Below are positions 49,868 through 59,470 of a DNA stretch of 64,000 bases, piece after piece. Positions within the stretch are counted from its first letter, which is position 1; the number at the start of each line of letters is the position of its first letter. The DNA is taken from positions 3,739,044-3,803,043 of the forward strand of contig CP173058.1 of the NCBI GenBank assembly GCA_044772875.1, written 5' to 3'. The notes under the pieces are model-generated. The model worked only from the letters and a program-made list of their open reading frames with translations. It ran no database searches and was not told where the DNA came from. The stretch is from Morganella morganii_D (GTDB lineage: Bacteria; Pseudomonadota; Gammaproteobacteria; Enterobacterales; Enterobacteriaceae). The translations under genes were made by a program, and so were the position numbers.

Positions 49868-50488
49868 ATGAATCGCTTTGTTATTGCCGACCCGCATCTT
49901 TGTATCGGATGTAATACCTGTATGGCGGCCTGTTCTGTGACGCATAAACAGCAAGGATTACAAACACATCCGAGATTGAATGTGGTGAAAATCGGGGAAC
50001 TGACTGCGCCGGTGCTTTGTCGTCAGTGTGATGATGCTCCGTGTGCCCGTGTGTGTCCGGTGAATGCTATTACACATGAAAATGACATGATCGTGCTCAA
50101 TGAAAGCCTGTGCATCGGCTGTAAATTGTGCGGCCTGGTCTGTCCGTTCGGGGCTATCACCCCGTCAGGCAGTAAACCTGTCGATATGCCGGATTTTTTT
50201 GAGCAGTATGTGCCGAAAGAGATGCTGCTGGATGTGCCGGACAGTCTGCCGGCCATGAACCCGTTCCTGGCATGGAATGCCGGTATCCGTAATATCGCGG
50301 TGAAGTGCGATTTGTGTGATTTCAGTGAAGAAGGACCGGCGTGTGTGAAAGTATGCCCGACCGATGCCCTCCGTCTCGTTGAAGAGAAGCAACTGGAAAA
50401 CGAAAGTGCGAAACGCCGGACCGCGTCTGTTGATGCGATGCCGCCGGAGTTTGACATTTTCGTCTCAGGACAGGAGAGCAGCAAATGA
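49868..50488 (+). CDS. hyfA: Hydrogenase-4 electron-transfer ferredoxin subunit HyfA/HycB
   Basis: 206 residues from the ATG at 49868, nine bases after GGAGGG; a GTG at 49859 is inside the ribosome site. Four ferredoxin-type cysteine groups for 4Fe-4S clusters: CIGCNTCMAAC, CRQCDDAPCARVCPV, CIGCKLCGLVCPFG and CDLCDFSEEGPACVKVC. It carries electrons from formate dehydrogenase H to the hydrogenase. First gene of the operon; overlaps hyfB by an ATGA. Confidence 0.94.
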   Translation: MNRFVIADPHLCIGCNTCMAACSVTHKQQGLQTHPRLNVVKIGELTAPVLCRQCDDAPCARVCPVNAITHENDMIVLNESLCIGCKLCGLVCPFGAITPSGSKPVDMPDFFEQYVPKEMLLDVPDSLPAMNPFLAWNAGIRNIAVKCDLCDFSEEGPACVKVCPTDALRLVEEKQLENESAKRRTASVDAMPPEFDIFVSGQESSK

Positions 50489-52500
50489 CATCTCTTGAAT
50501 TACTCTTATGGTCAGTTGCCCTGTATACCGCCGGTGGTTTTATTTCGCTGCTGTTTAAACAGCAGGAAAAAATAGCGGTGTATGTTGCCGGGATCACAGC
50601 GATTGCCGGGGGGATCCTCGGTTTATTCAGTGCCGTTCCGGTGCTGATGAGCGGTGAAACACTGACGTATTTCGCTCAGGGACCTTTCCCGTTCGCTCAT
50701 TTTGTCGTTCGTCTCGACAGTCTCGCCGCCTTTATGGTGATGGTGATTTCACTGCTGGTGACTGTCAGCGCCCTGTATTCCCTGAACTATGTGCAGGAGT
50801 ATCTGGGACGCGGCGCGTGGAGCATGGGATTCTTCCTGAACCTGTTTATCGCCTCCATGGTTGCCCTGGTGGTGATGGACAACGCCTTCTGGTTCATCAT
50901 TTTGTTTGAAATGATGTCGCTGGCCTCCTGGTTCCTGGTGATTGCGGATCAGGATGATAAATCCATCCGCGCCGGTCTGCTTTACTTCTTTATTGCCCAC
51001 GCCGGTTCTGTGCTGATTATGATCGCCTTCTTCCTGATGTGGCGCGAAAGCGGCAGTCTGGACTTTGATTCCTTCCGTCAGCTCTCACTGTCTCCGGCGA
51101 TGGCCTCTGTGGTCTTCCTGCTGGGCTTTTTCGGCTTCGGCGCCAAAGCGGGGATGTTACCGCTGCACAGCTGGCTGCCGCAGGCTCACCCGGCTGCACC
51201 ATCTCACGCATCCGCACTGATGTCCGGTGTGATGGTGAAAATCGGTATCTTCGGGATTATTAAAGTCGGTATCGACCTGCTGGGGGCAACCCAGGGTTGG
51301 TGGGGTATCGTGGTACTGGGTTTCGGCGCGGTTTCTTCCGTCCTCGGCGTTATGTATGCGCTGGCGGAACACGATATCAAACGTCTGCTGGCGTGGCACA
51401 CCGTGGAAAACATCGGGATTATCCTGATGGGGGTCGGTGTGGCAATGGTTGGTATGGCGAATAATATGCCGGTGCTGGCAACGATTGGTCTGCTCGGCGC
51501 GATTTATCACCTGCTCAACCATGCGGTGTTTAAAGGTCTGCTGTTCCTTGGTGCCGGTGCGGTGATTTACCGTATTCATACCCGTGATATGGAAAAAATG
51601 GGCGGCCTTGCCAAACTGATGCCGCTGACTGCAACCGCATTCTTAATCGGCTGTATGGCCATTTCCGCATTACCGCCGCTCAACGGCTTTGTCAGTGAGT
51701 GGTACACCTATCAGTCACTGTTCTCAATGAGCCATGACGGTACATTCATCATGAAAATCAGTGGTCCTATCGCCATTGTGATGCTGGCGATTACCGGTGC
51801 ACTGGCGGCGATGTGTTTCGTCAAAGTGTATGGTGTCAGCTTCTGCGGCGGTGCGCGCAGTGACGCCGCCACTCATGCCCGCGAAGTGCCGTGGACAATG
51901 ACCGCGGCGATGCTGATTCTGGCGGTGGTGTGCGTGCTGCTGGGTGTCGGCGCAAGTGTGATTGCACCGGTGCTGGCGAAAGTGGCGATGTCACTGACAG
52001 CGGCGACGGATGTGACGGTTGCACAGGGCGCGATGCTGGTGCCGGATTCTGCCGCCCAGGCCATGATTTCACCGGCGATGACATTCCTGCTGCTGCTGGC
52101 GCTGCCGCTGATCCCGTTCATTATCTATCTGGTCTTCAAAGGCAAACAGATGGGCTTCCGCCGCAAAGGCGACGCCTGGGCATGTGGTTACGCGTGGGAA
52201 CGCGATATGTCCGTGTCTGCCGGGGGTTTTACCCAGCCACTGCGCTCAATGTTTGCGCCGCTGTACCGCATGCGCAAACAGCTTGATCCGTCAGCCCGCC
52301 TGGCTCACGCCTTAGAGGTGACTAAAGCCGGGGCCGGAAAAGTTGAGCCATTCTGGGATGAGCGCATTATTTATCCGCTGGTGCGCGGTATTAACCGTTT
52401 CGCCAAACGCATTCAGTGCCTTCAGGGCGGGGATTTCAGACTTTACTGTCTGTATGTCGTGGCCGCGCTGGTTGTTCTGCTTGTTGTGATTGCGGCGTAA
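50485..52500 (+). CDS. hyfB: Hydrogenase-4 membrane subunit HyfB (NuoL/antiporter family)
   Basis: 671 residues with about 16 membrane helices. Landmarks are FEMMSLASWFLVIADQD, KAGMLPLHSWLPQAHPAAPS (the proton-channel Lys/His region), LAWHTVENIGIILMGVGVAM and a C-terminal lateral part. It is homologous to HycC and complex I NuoL/N/M. It may pump protons or Na+ while hydrogen is made. Energy coupling of FHL is debated. Confidence 0.95.
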   Translation: MTSLELLLWSVALYTAGGFISLLFKQQEKIAVYVAGITAIAGGILGLFSAVPVLMSGETLTYFAQGPFPFAHFVVRLDSLAAFMVMVISLLVTVSALYSLNYVQEYLGRGAWSMGFFLNLFIASMVALVVMDNAFWFIILFEMMSLASWFLVIADQDDKSIRAGLLYFFIAHAGSVLIMIAFFLMWRESGSLDFDSFRQLSLSPAMASVVFLLGFFGFGAKAGMLPLHSWLPQAHPAAPSHASALMSGVMVKIGIFGIIKVGIDLLGATQGWWGIVVLGFGAVSSVLGVMYALAEHDIKRLLAWHTVENIGIILMGVGVAMVGMANNMPVLATIGLLGAIYHLLNHAVFKGLLFLGAGAVIYRIHTRDMEKMGGLAKLMPLTATAFLIGCMAISALPPLNGFVSEWYTYQSLFSMSHDGTFIMKISGPIAIVMLAITGALAAMCFVKVYGVSFCGGARSDAATHAREVPWTMTAAMLILAVVCVLLGVGASVIAPVLAKVAMSLTAATDVTVAQGAMLVPDSAAQAMISPAMTFLLLLALPLIPFIIYLVFKGKQMGFRRKGDAWACGYAWERDMSVSAGGFTQPLRSMFAPLYRMRKQLDPSARLAHALEVTKAGAGKVEPFWDERIIYPLVRGINRFAKRIQCLQGGDFRLYCLYVVAALVVLLVVIAA

Positions 52501-52511
52501 GGAGAGAAACC

Positions 52512-53462
52512 ATGTCGATTCAGGATACACCTACATTGATGACGGGGCTCTTCGCAGTGGTTCAGGCGATTTTCCTGCTGCTGCTGACGCCGCTGTTTAC
52601 CGGCATTTCCCGTCAGATCCGCGCAAAAATGCACTCCCGTCAGGGGCCGGGCATTATGCAGGATTACCGTGATATTACCAAATTACTGAAACGCCAGTCC
52701 GTGGCACCGCGTGATTCCGGGTTTATTTTCCGGATGATGCCGTATGTGCTGCTCGGCAGCATGCTGCTGTTGGCAATGGCGCTGCCGGTGGTTACCACAA
52801 CGTCACTGTTCAGCGGGGCTGGTGACCTCATCATCATTTTATATATTTTCGCGCTGTTCCGCTTTTTCTTCTCCCTGTCCGGTCTGGACACCGGCAGTCC
52901 GTTTGCCGGTATCGGTGCCAGCCGTGAGCTGACCCTCGGCGTGCTGGTGGAGCCGATCTTGTTCCTTGGCCTGCTGGTGGTTGCGCTGATTGCCGGCTCG
53001 ACCAATATCGGCAGTATCAGTGCCGTGATGAGTCAGGGCTGGGTATCACCGACCGCCACGTTCCTGGCCATGCTGGCCTGTGGTTTCGCGACCTTTATCG
53101 AAATGGGCAAAATCCCGTTCGACGTCGCGGAAGCCGAGCAGGAACTGCAGGAAGGGCCGCTGACCGAGTACTCCGGTTCCGGCCTGGCGCTGGTGAAGTG
53201 GGGGATCGGTCTGAAACAGGTGGTTGTGGCAGTACTGTTTCTTTCCATTTTCTTCCCGTTCGGCAGTGCATCTGTTCTGACCGCAGGCAGCCTGCTGCCG
53301 GCGCTGGGGCTGATGCTGGTAAAACTGCTGGTGATTTTCGTTCTGGCATCGCTGGTCGAAAACAGTCTGGCCCGTGGTCGTTTTCTGCTGACGCATCATG
53401 TGACCTGGTTAGGATTCGGCGTGGCTGCGCTTGGATTCGTGTTCTATCTCACCGGTCTGTAA
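52512..53462 (+). CDS. hyfC: Hydrogenase-4 membrane subunit HyfC (NuoH-like)
   Basis: 316 residues from the ATG at 52512 (MSIQDTPTLMTGLFAVVQAI), after GGAGAGAAACC; the open frame extends upstream into hyfB but has no start signal. The NuoH/HycD family marks are ISRQIRAKMHSRQGPGIMQD, FEMGKIPFDVAEAEQELQEG and TEYSGSGLALVKWG. It forms the quinone-site-like anchor between the membrane arm and the hydrogenase head. Confidence 0.95.
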   Translation: MSIQDTPTLMTGLFAVVQAIFLLLLTPLFTGISRQIRAKMHSRQGPGIMQDYRDITKLLKRQSVAPRDSGFIFRMMPYVLLGSMLLLAMALPVVTTTSLFSGAGDLIIILYIFALFRFFFSLSGLDTGSPFAGIGASRELTLGVLVEPILFLGLLVVALIAGSTNIGSISAVMSQGWVSPTATFLAMLACGFATFIEMGKIPFDVAEAEQELQEGPLTEYSGSGLALVKWGIGLKQVVVAVLFLSIFFPFGSASVLTAGSLLPALGLMLVKLLVIFVLASLVENSLARGRFLLTHHVTWLGFGVAALGFVFYLTGL

Positions 53463-53475
53463 GGAGCGATAAAGC

Positions 53476-54918
53476 ATGTTAGAAAATATTGCACTGGCGA
53501 CCCTGCTGATTCCGTTTGCCGGGGCGTTGCTGGTCAGTGTCCTGCCGACGCGCATGGCCCCGTGGCTGAGTACCTTAGTCGCGCTGCTGGCCTCTCTCGG
53601 TACGGCAGCACTGGGCTGGCTGTATCTCGGCGGCGGTAAAACCGCCGCCACACTGGAACTGGTTCAGGCCGGTAATATCGCGCTGTTCGGCTTTACCGTT
53701 GACGGCGTGAGCACCCTGATTGCGTTCGCGGTGGTGTTCCTCGGTTTCCTGATTTGTCTGTACTCCACCGGCTACCTGACTGAAGGTAACCGTGAGCACG
53801 CCCACGGGCCGACCCGCCGCTATTATGCCTTCCTGCTGGTTTTTATCGGCGCGATGGCGGGTGTGGTGCTGTCATCCACCATTCTGGGACAGTTACTGTT
53901 CTTTGAAATCACCGGTGGCTGTTCATGGGCGCTGATTGGTTATTACCAGACAGAAAAAGCCCAGCGTTCTGCGATGAAAGCCCTGCTGATCACTCACGTT
54001 GGTTCCCTCGGCCTGTTTATGGCGGCGGCGACTCTGTTTATCAGTACCGGCACCTTTGCCCTGAGTGCGATTAACCAGCTGAATGAGGCACAAAGCCTGA
54101 TCGTTTTCGGCGGGATCCTGTTTGCGGCATGGGGTAAATCGGCCCAGCTGCCGTTACAGGCCTGGCTGCCGGACGCGATGGAAGCACCGACACCGGTGAG
54201 TGCGTATCTGCACGCCGCGTCTATGGTTAAAGTGGGCGTTTACATCTTTGCCCGCAGCATCATGTCCTCTGACCATGTGCCGGAAATCATCGGCTGGGTC
54301 GGCGTGGTGATGGCCGTTATCACGCTGGTGTATGGTTTCATGATGTATCTGCCGCAGAAAGATATGAAACGTCTGCTGGCATGGTCAACCATCACTCAGC
54401 TGGCGTATATCTTCCTTGCGCTGTCGCTGTCCATCTTCGGATCCAAAGAAGCCTTTGACGGCGGTATCGCGTACATCTTTAACCACGCGTTTGCCAAGAG
54501 CCTGTTTTTCCTGGTGGCCGGTGCGCTCAGCTACAGCTGCGGAACCCGTATGCTGCCGCGTCTGCGCGGTCTGTCAAAACGCTATCCGCTGCTGGGGGTT
54601 GGTTTCTGTGTGGCTGCGCTGGCGATTGCCGGTGTGCCGCCGCTTAACGGCTTCTTCAGTAAATTCCCGATCTTCGCGGCCGGTTTCGCGTTATCTGAAC
54701 AGTTCTGGATCTTCGCGCCAATCATGGTGCTGGTGCTGATCGAATCCGTTGCCAGCTTTGCCTGGCTGCTCTACTGGTTCGGCAAAGTCGTGCCGGGTGA
54801 ACCAAGTGAAGACGTGGCGAACGGGACACCGGTTCCGGCAGCAATGCAGTGGGTTATCGGTCTGCTGATAGTGATGTCGTTCTGTTCAAGTGTTATCGCC
54901 GTCATCTGGCTCGGTTAA
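53476..54918 (+). CDS. hyfD: Hydrogenase-4 membrane subunit HyfD (NuoN/M-like antiporter)
   Basis: 480 residues, about 14 helices. Family marks: FFEITGGCSWALIGYYQTEK, GKSAQLPLQAWLPDAMEAPT, SAYLHAASMVKVGVYIFAR and LLAWSTITQLAYIFLALSL. HyfD has no counterpart in the hyc (hydrogenase-3) complex and marks this as a hydrogenase-4 type with an extended membrane arm. It follows hyfC by 13 bases. Confidence 0.94.
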   Translation: MLENIALATLLIPFAGALLVSVLPTRMAPWLSTLVALLASLGTAALGWLYLGGGKTAATLELVQAGNIALFGFTVDGVSTLIAFAVVFLGFLICLYSTGYLTEGNREHAHGPTRRYYAFLLVFIGAMAGVVLSSTILGQLLFFEITGGCSWALIGYYQTEKAQRSAMKALLITHVGSLGLFMAAATLFISTGTFALSAINQLNEAQSLIVFGGILFAAWGKSAQLPLQAWLPDAMEAPTPVSAYLHAASMVKVGVYIFARSIMSSDHVPEIIGWVGVVMAVITLVYGFMMYLPQKDMKRLLAWSTITQLAYIFLALSLSIFGSKEAFDGGIAYIFNHAFAKSLFFLVAGALSYSCGTRMLPRLRGLSKRYPLLGVGFCVAALAIAGVPPLNGFFSKFPIFAAGFALSEQFWIFAPIMVLVLIESVASFAWLLYWFGKVVPGEPSEDVANGTPVPAAMQWVIGLLIVMSFCSSVIAVIWLG

Positions 54919-54930
54919 GGGAGAGAAAGT

Positions 54931-55581
54931 ATGACTGGTTCCATTATTGTAAACAATCTCGCGGGGCTGATGATGATTACCTCGCTGCTGGTCATCGGGG
55001 CGAAGCGCCCGGTGGCTTCCTGCTGGTTCTATGCACTTCAGTCACTGGTGCTGGTGGCTATTTTCGCCACTCTGTCACAGACACTGGATGCGCCGCAGCT
55101 GGGCATGTGGGCGATCACTGCCTTCGCGACCAAAGTGGTGCTGGTGCCGCTGATTATGGGCTATGCCTTCCGCAAACTGTCTGATCCGACCGCCAACGGC
55201 GGAGTGATAAGCCCGGCCTGGCTGATGCTGGCTGCGGCTGTGATTGTGGTGCTGTGCTGGTTTGTGGTCGAACCGGTGAAACTGCCGATGGTGGCGGATC
55301 TGAAACCGGCGCTGGCTGTTTCTCTGGGGCACTTTATGCTGGGTTTACTCTGTATTGTGACGCAGCGCAATATCCTCAAACAGGCATTCGGTTACTGCCT
55401 GATGGAAAACGGATCGCACCTGACACTGGCTCTGCTGGCGTATAAAGCGCCGGAGCTGGTGGAAATCGGTATCGCGACGGACGCCATTTTCGCTGTGATT
55501 ATCATGGCGGTGCTGGCACGTAAAATCTATCGCACGCTCAACACACTGAACGTGGATCAACTGACCGCGCTGAAGGGGTGA
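54931..55581 (+). CDS. hyfE: Hydrogenase-4 membrane subunit HyfE (NuoK-like)
   Basis: 216 residues, six to seven membrane helices, starting MTGSIIVNNLAGLMMITSLL. The middle has AITAFATKVVLVPLIMGYAF and the end FGYCLMENGSHLTLALLAYK, the NuoK-like part. HyfE is specific to hydrogenase-4 type operons. It is 4 bases before hyfF. Confidence 0.93.
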   Translation: MTGSIIVNNLAGLMMITSLLVIGAKRPVASCWFYALQSLVLVAIFATLSQTLDAPQLGMWAITAFATKVVLVPLIMGYAFRKLSDPTANGGVISPAWLMLAAAVIVVLCWFVVEPVKLPMVADLKPALAVSLGHFMLGLLCIVTQRNILKQAFGYCLMENGSHLTLALLAYKAPELVEIGIATDAIFAVIIMAVLARKIYRTLNTLNVDQLTALKG

Positions 55582-55585
55582 TGAG

Positions 55586-57166
55586 ATGAGTCAAACCATG
55601 TTGTTAACGTTATTAATGGCAACGCCGCTGGTGATTTCACTGCTGGCATTTGTCTGCCGCCTGGCGGGCGGCGGGGCAAAAGGTGTGGTCACCCTGGTGC
55701 ATACCACCGGTATCTCACTGATGCTCGTCTTTTCGCTGTGGATGGTTTACACCATCGGTGAGGAAGGTGATCTGCTGATGGCCGGCCGCTGGATCCACCT
55801 GGACAGTCTGGCCGGGTTATTCCTGGCGATCCTCGGGATTGTCGGTTTCCTGACCGGTCTGTACTCCATCGGCTATATGAACCACGAAGTGAATGATGGT
55901 GAAGTAAGTGTGGCAACACTCTGTAACTATTACGGTTTTTTCCATCTGTTCCTGTTCACCATGCTGCTGGTGATCACCAGTAACAACCTGATCCTGATGT
56001 GGGCGGCGGTGGAAGCCACCACACTCAGCTCCGCGTTCCTGGTGGGCATCTACGGACAGCGCTCTTCCCTCGAAGCGGCGTGGAAATACATCATCATCTG
56101 TAGTGTGGGTGTGGCATTCGGTCTGTTCGGCACCATCCTGGTGTATGCGAATGCGGCGGGTGTGATGCCGGATCCGGAACTGGCTATCTTCTGGACTGAA
56201 GTGCTGAAACATACTGCACAGCTGGATCCGACCCTGATGCACCTGGCCTTTGTGTTTGTACTGATTGGCTTCGGTACCAAAACCGGTCTGTTCCCGATGC
56301 ACGCCTGGCTGCCGGATGCGCACAGTGAAGCACCTAGCCCGGTCTCCGCGCTGCTGTCTGCGGTTCTGCTGAACTGCGCACTGCTGATTATCGTGCGTTA
56401 CTACATCATTATCACCTCGGCTATCGGCGGGGAATTCACACAGACACTGCTGCTGGTCTTCGGTCTGCTTTCCGTGGCTGTGGCGGCGTTCTTCATCCTG
56501 ATCCAGCGTGATATGAAACGTCTGCTGGCTTACTCCAGTGTGGAAAACATGGGGCTGATCGCCGTGGCGCTGGGTATCGGCGGTCCGCTGGGTGTGCTGG
56601 CCGCACTGCTGCATACACTGAACCACAGCCTGGGCAAAACCCTGCTGTTCTGCGGTTCCGGTAACGTGTTACTGAAGTACGGTACCCGTGATATCACGGT
56701 GGTCAAAGGGATGCTGCGCACCATGCCGTTTACGGCGGTTGTCTTTGCGGGCGGCGCGCTGGCGCTCGGCGGCATGCCACCGTTCAACGTGTTCCTGAGT
56801 GAGTTTATGACCGTGGTTGCCGGTCTGGCAGCGGATCATTTCTGGCTGACACTGCTGCTTTTGATCCTGCTCACTATCGTCCTCGGCGGGTTGGTTAGAA
56901 TGGTATCGAAAATCCTGTCCGGCGCACAGCCTGACTGCGTGTCACGCGGCGAGGCAGGGATCCTGACGACATTGCCGATGGCCATCCTCATTGTACTGAT
57001 GCTGGTGATGGGCACCCACATTCCGCAGCCGGTCAGCCGTCTGCTCGAAAATGCCGCCACTATTGTCCTGACGGACAGTGCATTACCAGGTACAGAATTA
57101 ACCACCCCGGACTACCGCTGGCCGTGGGGTGTTGAGACAACATCCACATCATCGCAGGAGAAATAA
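55586..57166 (+). CDS. hyfF: Hydrogenase-4 membrane subunit HyfF (NuoM/L-like)
   Basis: 526 residues with about 14 helices: YGFFHLFLFTMLLVITSNNL, WAAVEATTLSSAFLVGIYGQ, KTGLFPMHAWLPDAHSEAPS (conserved Lys and His) and LAYSSVENMGLIAVALGIGG. It is the third antiporter-like subunit. Three such subunits (HyfB, D, F) would allow more ion translocation than hydrogenase-3. It ends 3 bases before hyfG. Confidence 0.94.
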   Translation: MSQTMLLTLLMATPLVISLLAFVCRLAGGGAKGVVTLVHTTGISLMLVFSLWMVYTIGEEGDLLMAGRWIHLDSLAGLFLAILGIVGFLTGLYSIGYMNHEVNDGEVSVATLCNYYGFFHLFLFTMLLVITSNNLILMWAAVEATTLSSAFLVGIYGQRSSLEAAWKYIIICSVGVAFGLFGTILVYANAAGVMPDPELAIFWTEVLKHTAQLDPTLMHLAFVFVLIGFGTKTGLFPMHAWLPDAHSEAPSPVSALLSAVLLNCALLIIVRYYIIITSAIGGEFTQTLLLVFGLLSVAVAAFFILIQRDMKRLLAYSSVENMGLIAVALGIGGPLGVLAALLHTLNHSLGKTLLFCGSGNVLLKYGTRDITVVKGMLRTMPFTAVVFAGGALALGGMPPFNVFLSEFMTVVAGLAADHFWLTLLLLILLTIVLGGLVRMVSKILSGAQPDCVSRGEAGILTTLPMAILIVLMLVMGTHIPQPVSRLLENAATIVLTDSALPGTELTTPDYRWPWGVETTSTSSQEK

Positions 57167-57169
57167 AAC

Positions 57170-58903
57170 GTGAGCTATCAGAATTACACAGATACCCTTC
57201 AGGGCGTTCGTAAAGGCGCGGGCTATCTGGCACAGGTTCGTGAGAAATTTCCCCATGCGGTGCTGGAAGAAGAGTGGCAGACTGCCAACCAACTGACTAT
57301 CACCATAAAAACAGAAATGCTGCCGGAAGTGGTTGAGTTTCTGTACTACGGCTGCGGCGGCTGGCTGCCGGTGCTGTGGGGGAATGATGAGCGTCCGCTG
57401 AACGGACAGTTCGCTGTTTATTATGCACTCTCTATGGAAGAGGGTGAGAAATGCTGGGTGACCGTGAAGGCCTATGTCAGCCCGATCACTCAGGAATTCC
57501 CGTCTGTCACACCGCGCGTGCCTGCTGCGGTGTGGGGCGAACGTGAGATCCGTGACATGTACGGGCTGCGCCCGGTGGGTCTGCCGGATGAGCGCCGCCT
57601 GGTGCTGCCGGATGACTGGCCGGATGATCTCTATCCGCTGCGCAAAGACACGATGGATTACCGCCAGCGTCCGGCACCGGCCACGGATACCGAGACTTAC
57701 GAGTTTATCAACGACAGCAAAAAAGATGCGCGCGTTGTGCCAATCGGCCCGCTGCATATCACGTCTGATGAACCGGGTCACTTCCGTCTGTTTGTTGACG
57801 GGGAACGGATTGTCGATGCGGACTATCGCATGTTCTACGTTCACCGGGGTATGGAAAAACTGGCGGAAACCCGCATGGGGTATAACGAAGTCACTTTCCT
57901 GTCTGACCGCGTGTGCGGTATCTGCGGATTTACCCACAGCGTGGCGTACACCACTTCCGTGGAAAATGCGCTGGGTATTTATGTGCCGCAACGTGCGCAC
58001 ACTATCCGCAGCGTGCTGCTGGAAGTGGAACGTCTGCACAGCCATCTGCTGAATATCGGGCTGGCCAGTCACTTTACCGGCTTTGACACCGGCTTTATGC
58101 AATTCTTCCGTGTGCGTGAAAAATCCATGACCATGGCCGAGTTGCTGACCGGTGCCCGTAAAACATACGGAACTAACCTGATCGGCGGTGTACGCCGTGA
58201 CTTCCTCAAAGAGCAGCGGGTGAAAACCATTCAGCTGGTTCGTGAGATGCGCGCGGATGTCACTCAGCTGGTGGATATGCTGCTGAGTACGCCGAACATG
58301 GAGCAGCGTACCGTGGGTATCGGCCGTCTGGATCCGAAAGTGGCCCGTGATTACAGCCCGGTCGGCCCGATGATCCGTGCCAGCGGCTTTAAACGCGACG
58401 TGCGTTTTGATCATCCGTTTGCGGACTACGGCAATCTGCCGAAAACATTGTTTACTATGGATGGCTGTGATGTTTATTCCCGTGTCATGGTGCGTGTGAA
58501 AGAAACCCTCGACTCACTCTCCATGATCGAATATGCGCTGGATAACATGCCGGAAGGTCCGATTCTGACCGAAGGTTTTACCTATCAGCCGCACAAATTT
58601 GCACTGGGTTACACCGAAGCACCGCGCGGGGAAGATATCCACTGGAGCATGCTGGGTGATAATCAGAAACTGTTCCGCTGGCGCTGCCGTGCGGCCACCT
58701 ACGCCAACTGGCCGGTGCTGCGTTATATGTTGCAGGGCAATACCGTTTCTGATGCGCCGCTGATCATCGGCAGTCTTGACCCTTGTTACTCCTGTACTGA
58801 TCGTGTCACGCTGGTGGATGTGAAAAAACGCAAAGCGAAAACCGTGGCATACAAAGAGATCGAACAGTACAGCATCGATCGCAAACATTCACCGCTGAAA
58901 TAA
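57170..58903 (+). CDS. hyfG: Hydrogenase-4 large subunit HyfG (HycE-like, NiFe)
   Basis: 577 residues from a GTG start (GTGAGCTATCAG; encoded Met) after GGAGAAATAAAAC. The N-terminal 170 residues are the NuoC-like part, the rest NuoD/HycE-like. NiFe ligands are in RVCGICGFTHS and DPCYSCTDR. After that last Arg a 32-residue C-terminal tail (VTLVDVKKRKAK...HSPLK) is present, the peptide removed by the HycI protease after nickel insertion. It catalyses proton reduction to hydrogen, with electrons from formate. Confidence 0.96.
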   Translation: MSYQNYTDTLQGVRKGAGYLAQVREKFPHAVLEEEWQTANQLTITIKTEMLPEVVEFLYYGCGGWLPVLWGNDERPLNGQFAVYYALSMEEGEKCWVTVKAYVSPITQEFPSVTPRVPAAVWGEREIRDMYGLRPVGLPDERRLVLPDDWPDDLYPLRKDTMDYRQRPAPATDTETYEFINDSKKDARVVPIGPLHITSDEPGHFRLFVDGERIVDADYRMFYVHRGMEKLAETRMGYNEVTFLSDRVCGICGFTHSVAYTTSVENALGIYVPQRAHTIRSVLLEVERLHSHLLNIGLASHFTGFDTGFMQFFRVREKSMTMAELLTGARKTYGTNLIGGVRRDFLKEQRVKTIQLVREMRADVTQLVDMLLSTPNMEQRTVGIGRLDPKVARDYSPVGPMIRASGFKRDVRFDHPFADYGNLPKTLFTMDGCDVYSRVMVRVKETLDSLSMIEYALDNMPEGPILTEGFTYQPHKFALGYTEAPRGEDIHWSMLGDNQKLFRWRCRAATYANWPVLRYMLQGNTVSDAPLIIGSLDPCYSCTDRVTLVDVKKRKAKTVAYKEIEQYSIDRKHSPLK

Positions 58904-58918
58904 GCCGGAGGGAATACC

Positions 58919-59470
58919 ATGTTTAAACTGTTTAAAACCCTCCGCAATGCGGGGACAGCAACGGTCAAATATCCGTTCAAACCACTGGAAGTGGCACACG
59001 GGTTCCGCGGTAAACCGGAATATGTGCCGGAGCAGTGCATCGCCTGCGGTGCCTGTATTTCAGCGTGTCCGGCAAACGCCCTGACGATGGAAACTGACCT
59101 TGAAAGCGGTGAGCGCCGCTGGCAGTTATTCCTCGGCCGCTGCATTTATTGTGCGCGCTGCGAGGAAGTATGTCCGACCCGGGCTATCCATCTGACCGAA
59201 GAATTTGAAACGGCGGTGATGAATAAAGCGGATCTCTATATGAAAGGGACATTCCGCTTACAGCACTGCCGCCGGTGCGGGGAAGCGTTCGCGCCGAAAA
59301 AATCCGTGGAGTATGCCATGGCGCTGATGGTGGCGTCAGGTATTGAAGAGAGCGGAATTGAAGCATTGCGGCCGATGTATGAAACCTGTCCGTCCTGTAA
59401 GCAGAAAAATAACCTGCTGAACAATGACCGTCAGAACTTCCGTCTGCATATTGAGGGAGGAAAATCATGA
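58919..59470 (+). CDS. hyfH: Hydrogenase-4 ferredoxin subunit HyfH (HycF/NuoI-like)
   Basis: 183 residues. Two 4Fe-4S sites: CIACGACISACPANAL and CIYCARCEEVCPTRAI. The C-terminus has extra cysteine pairs (CRRCGEAF, CPSCKQKNN), as in HycF. It passes electrons between HyfA and the small subunit. GGAGGGAATACC precedes the ATG. It overlaps hyfI by ATGA. Confidence 0.95.
   Translation: MFKLFKTLRNAGTATVKYPFKPLEVAHGFRGKPEYVPEQCIACGACISACPANALTMETDLESGERRWQLFLGRCIYCARCEEVCPTRAIHLTEEFETAVMNKADLYMKGTFRLQHCRRCGEAFAPKKSVEYAMALMVASGIEESGIEALRPMYETCPSCKQKNNLLNNDRQNFRLHIEGGKS

Noticed and set aside
57149..58414. Long open frame (421 codons) on the minus strand opposite hyfG
   Set aside because: Histidine/arginine-rich composition and complete overlap with the strongly conserved hyfG sequence mark it as a shadow of GC-biased codon use.
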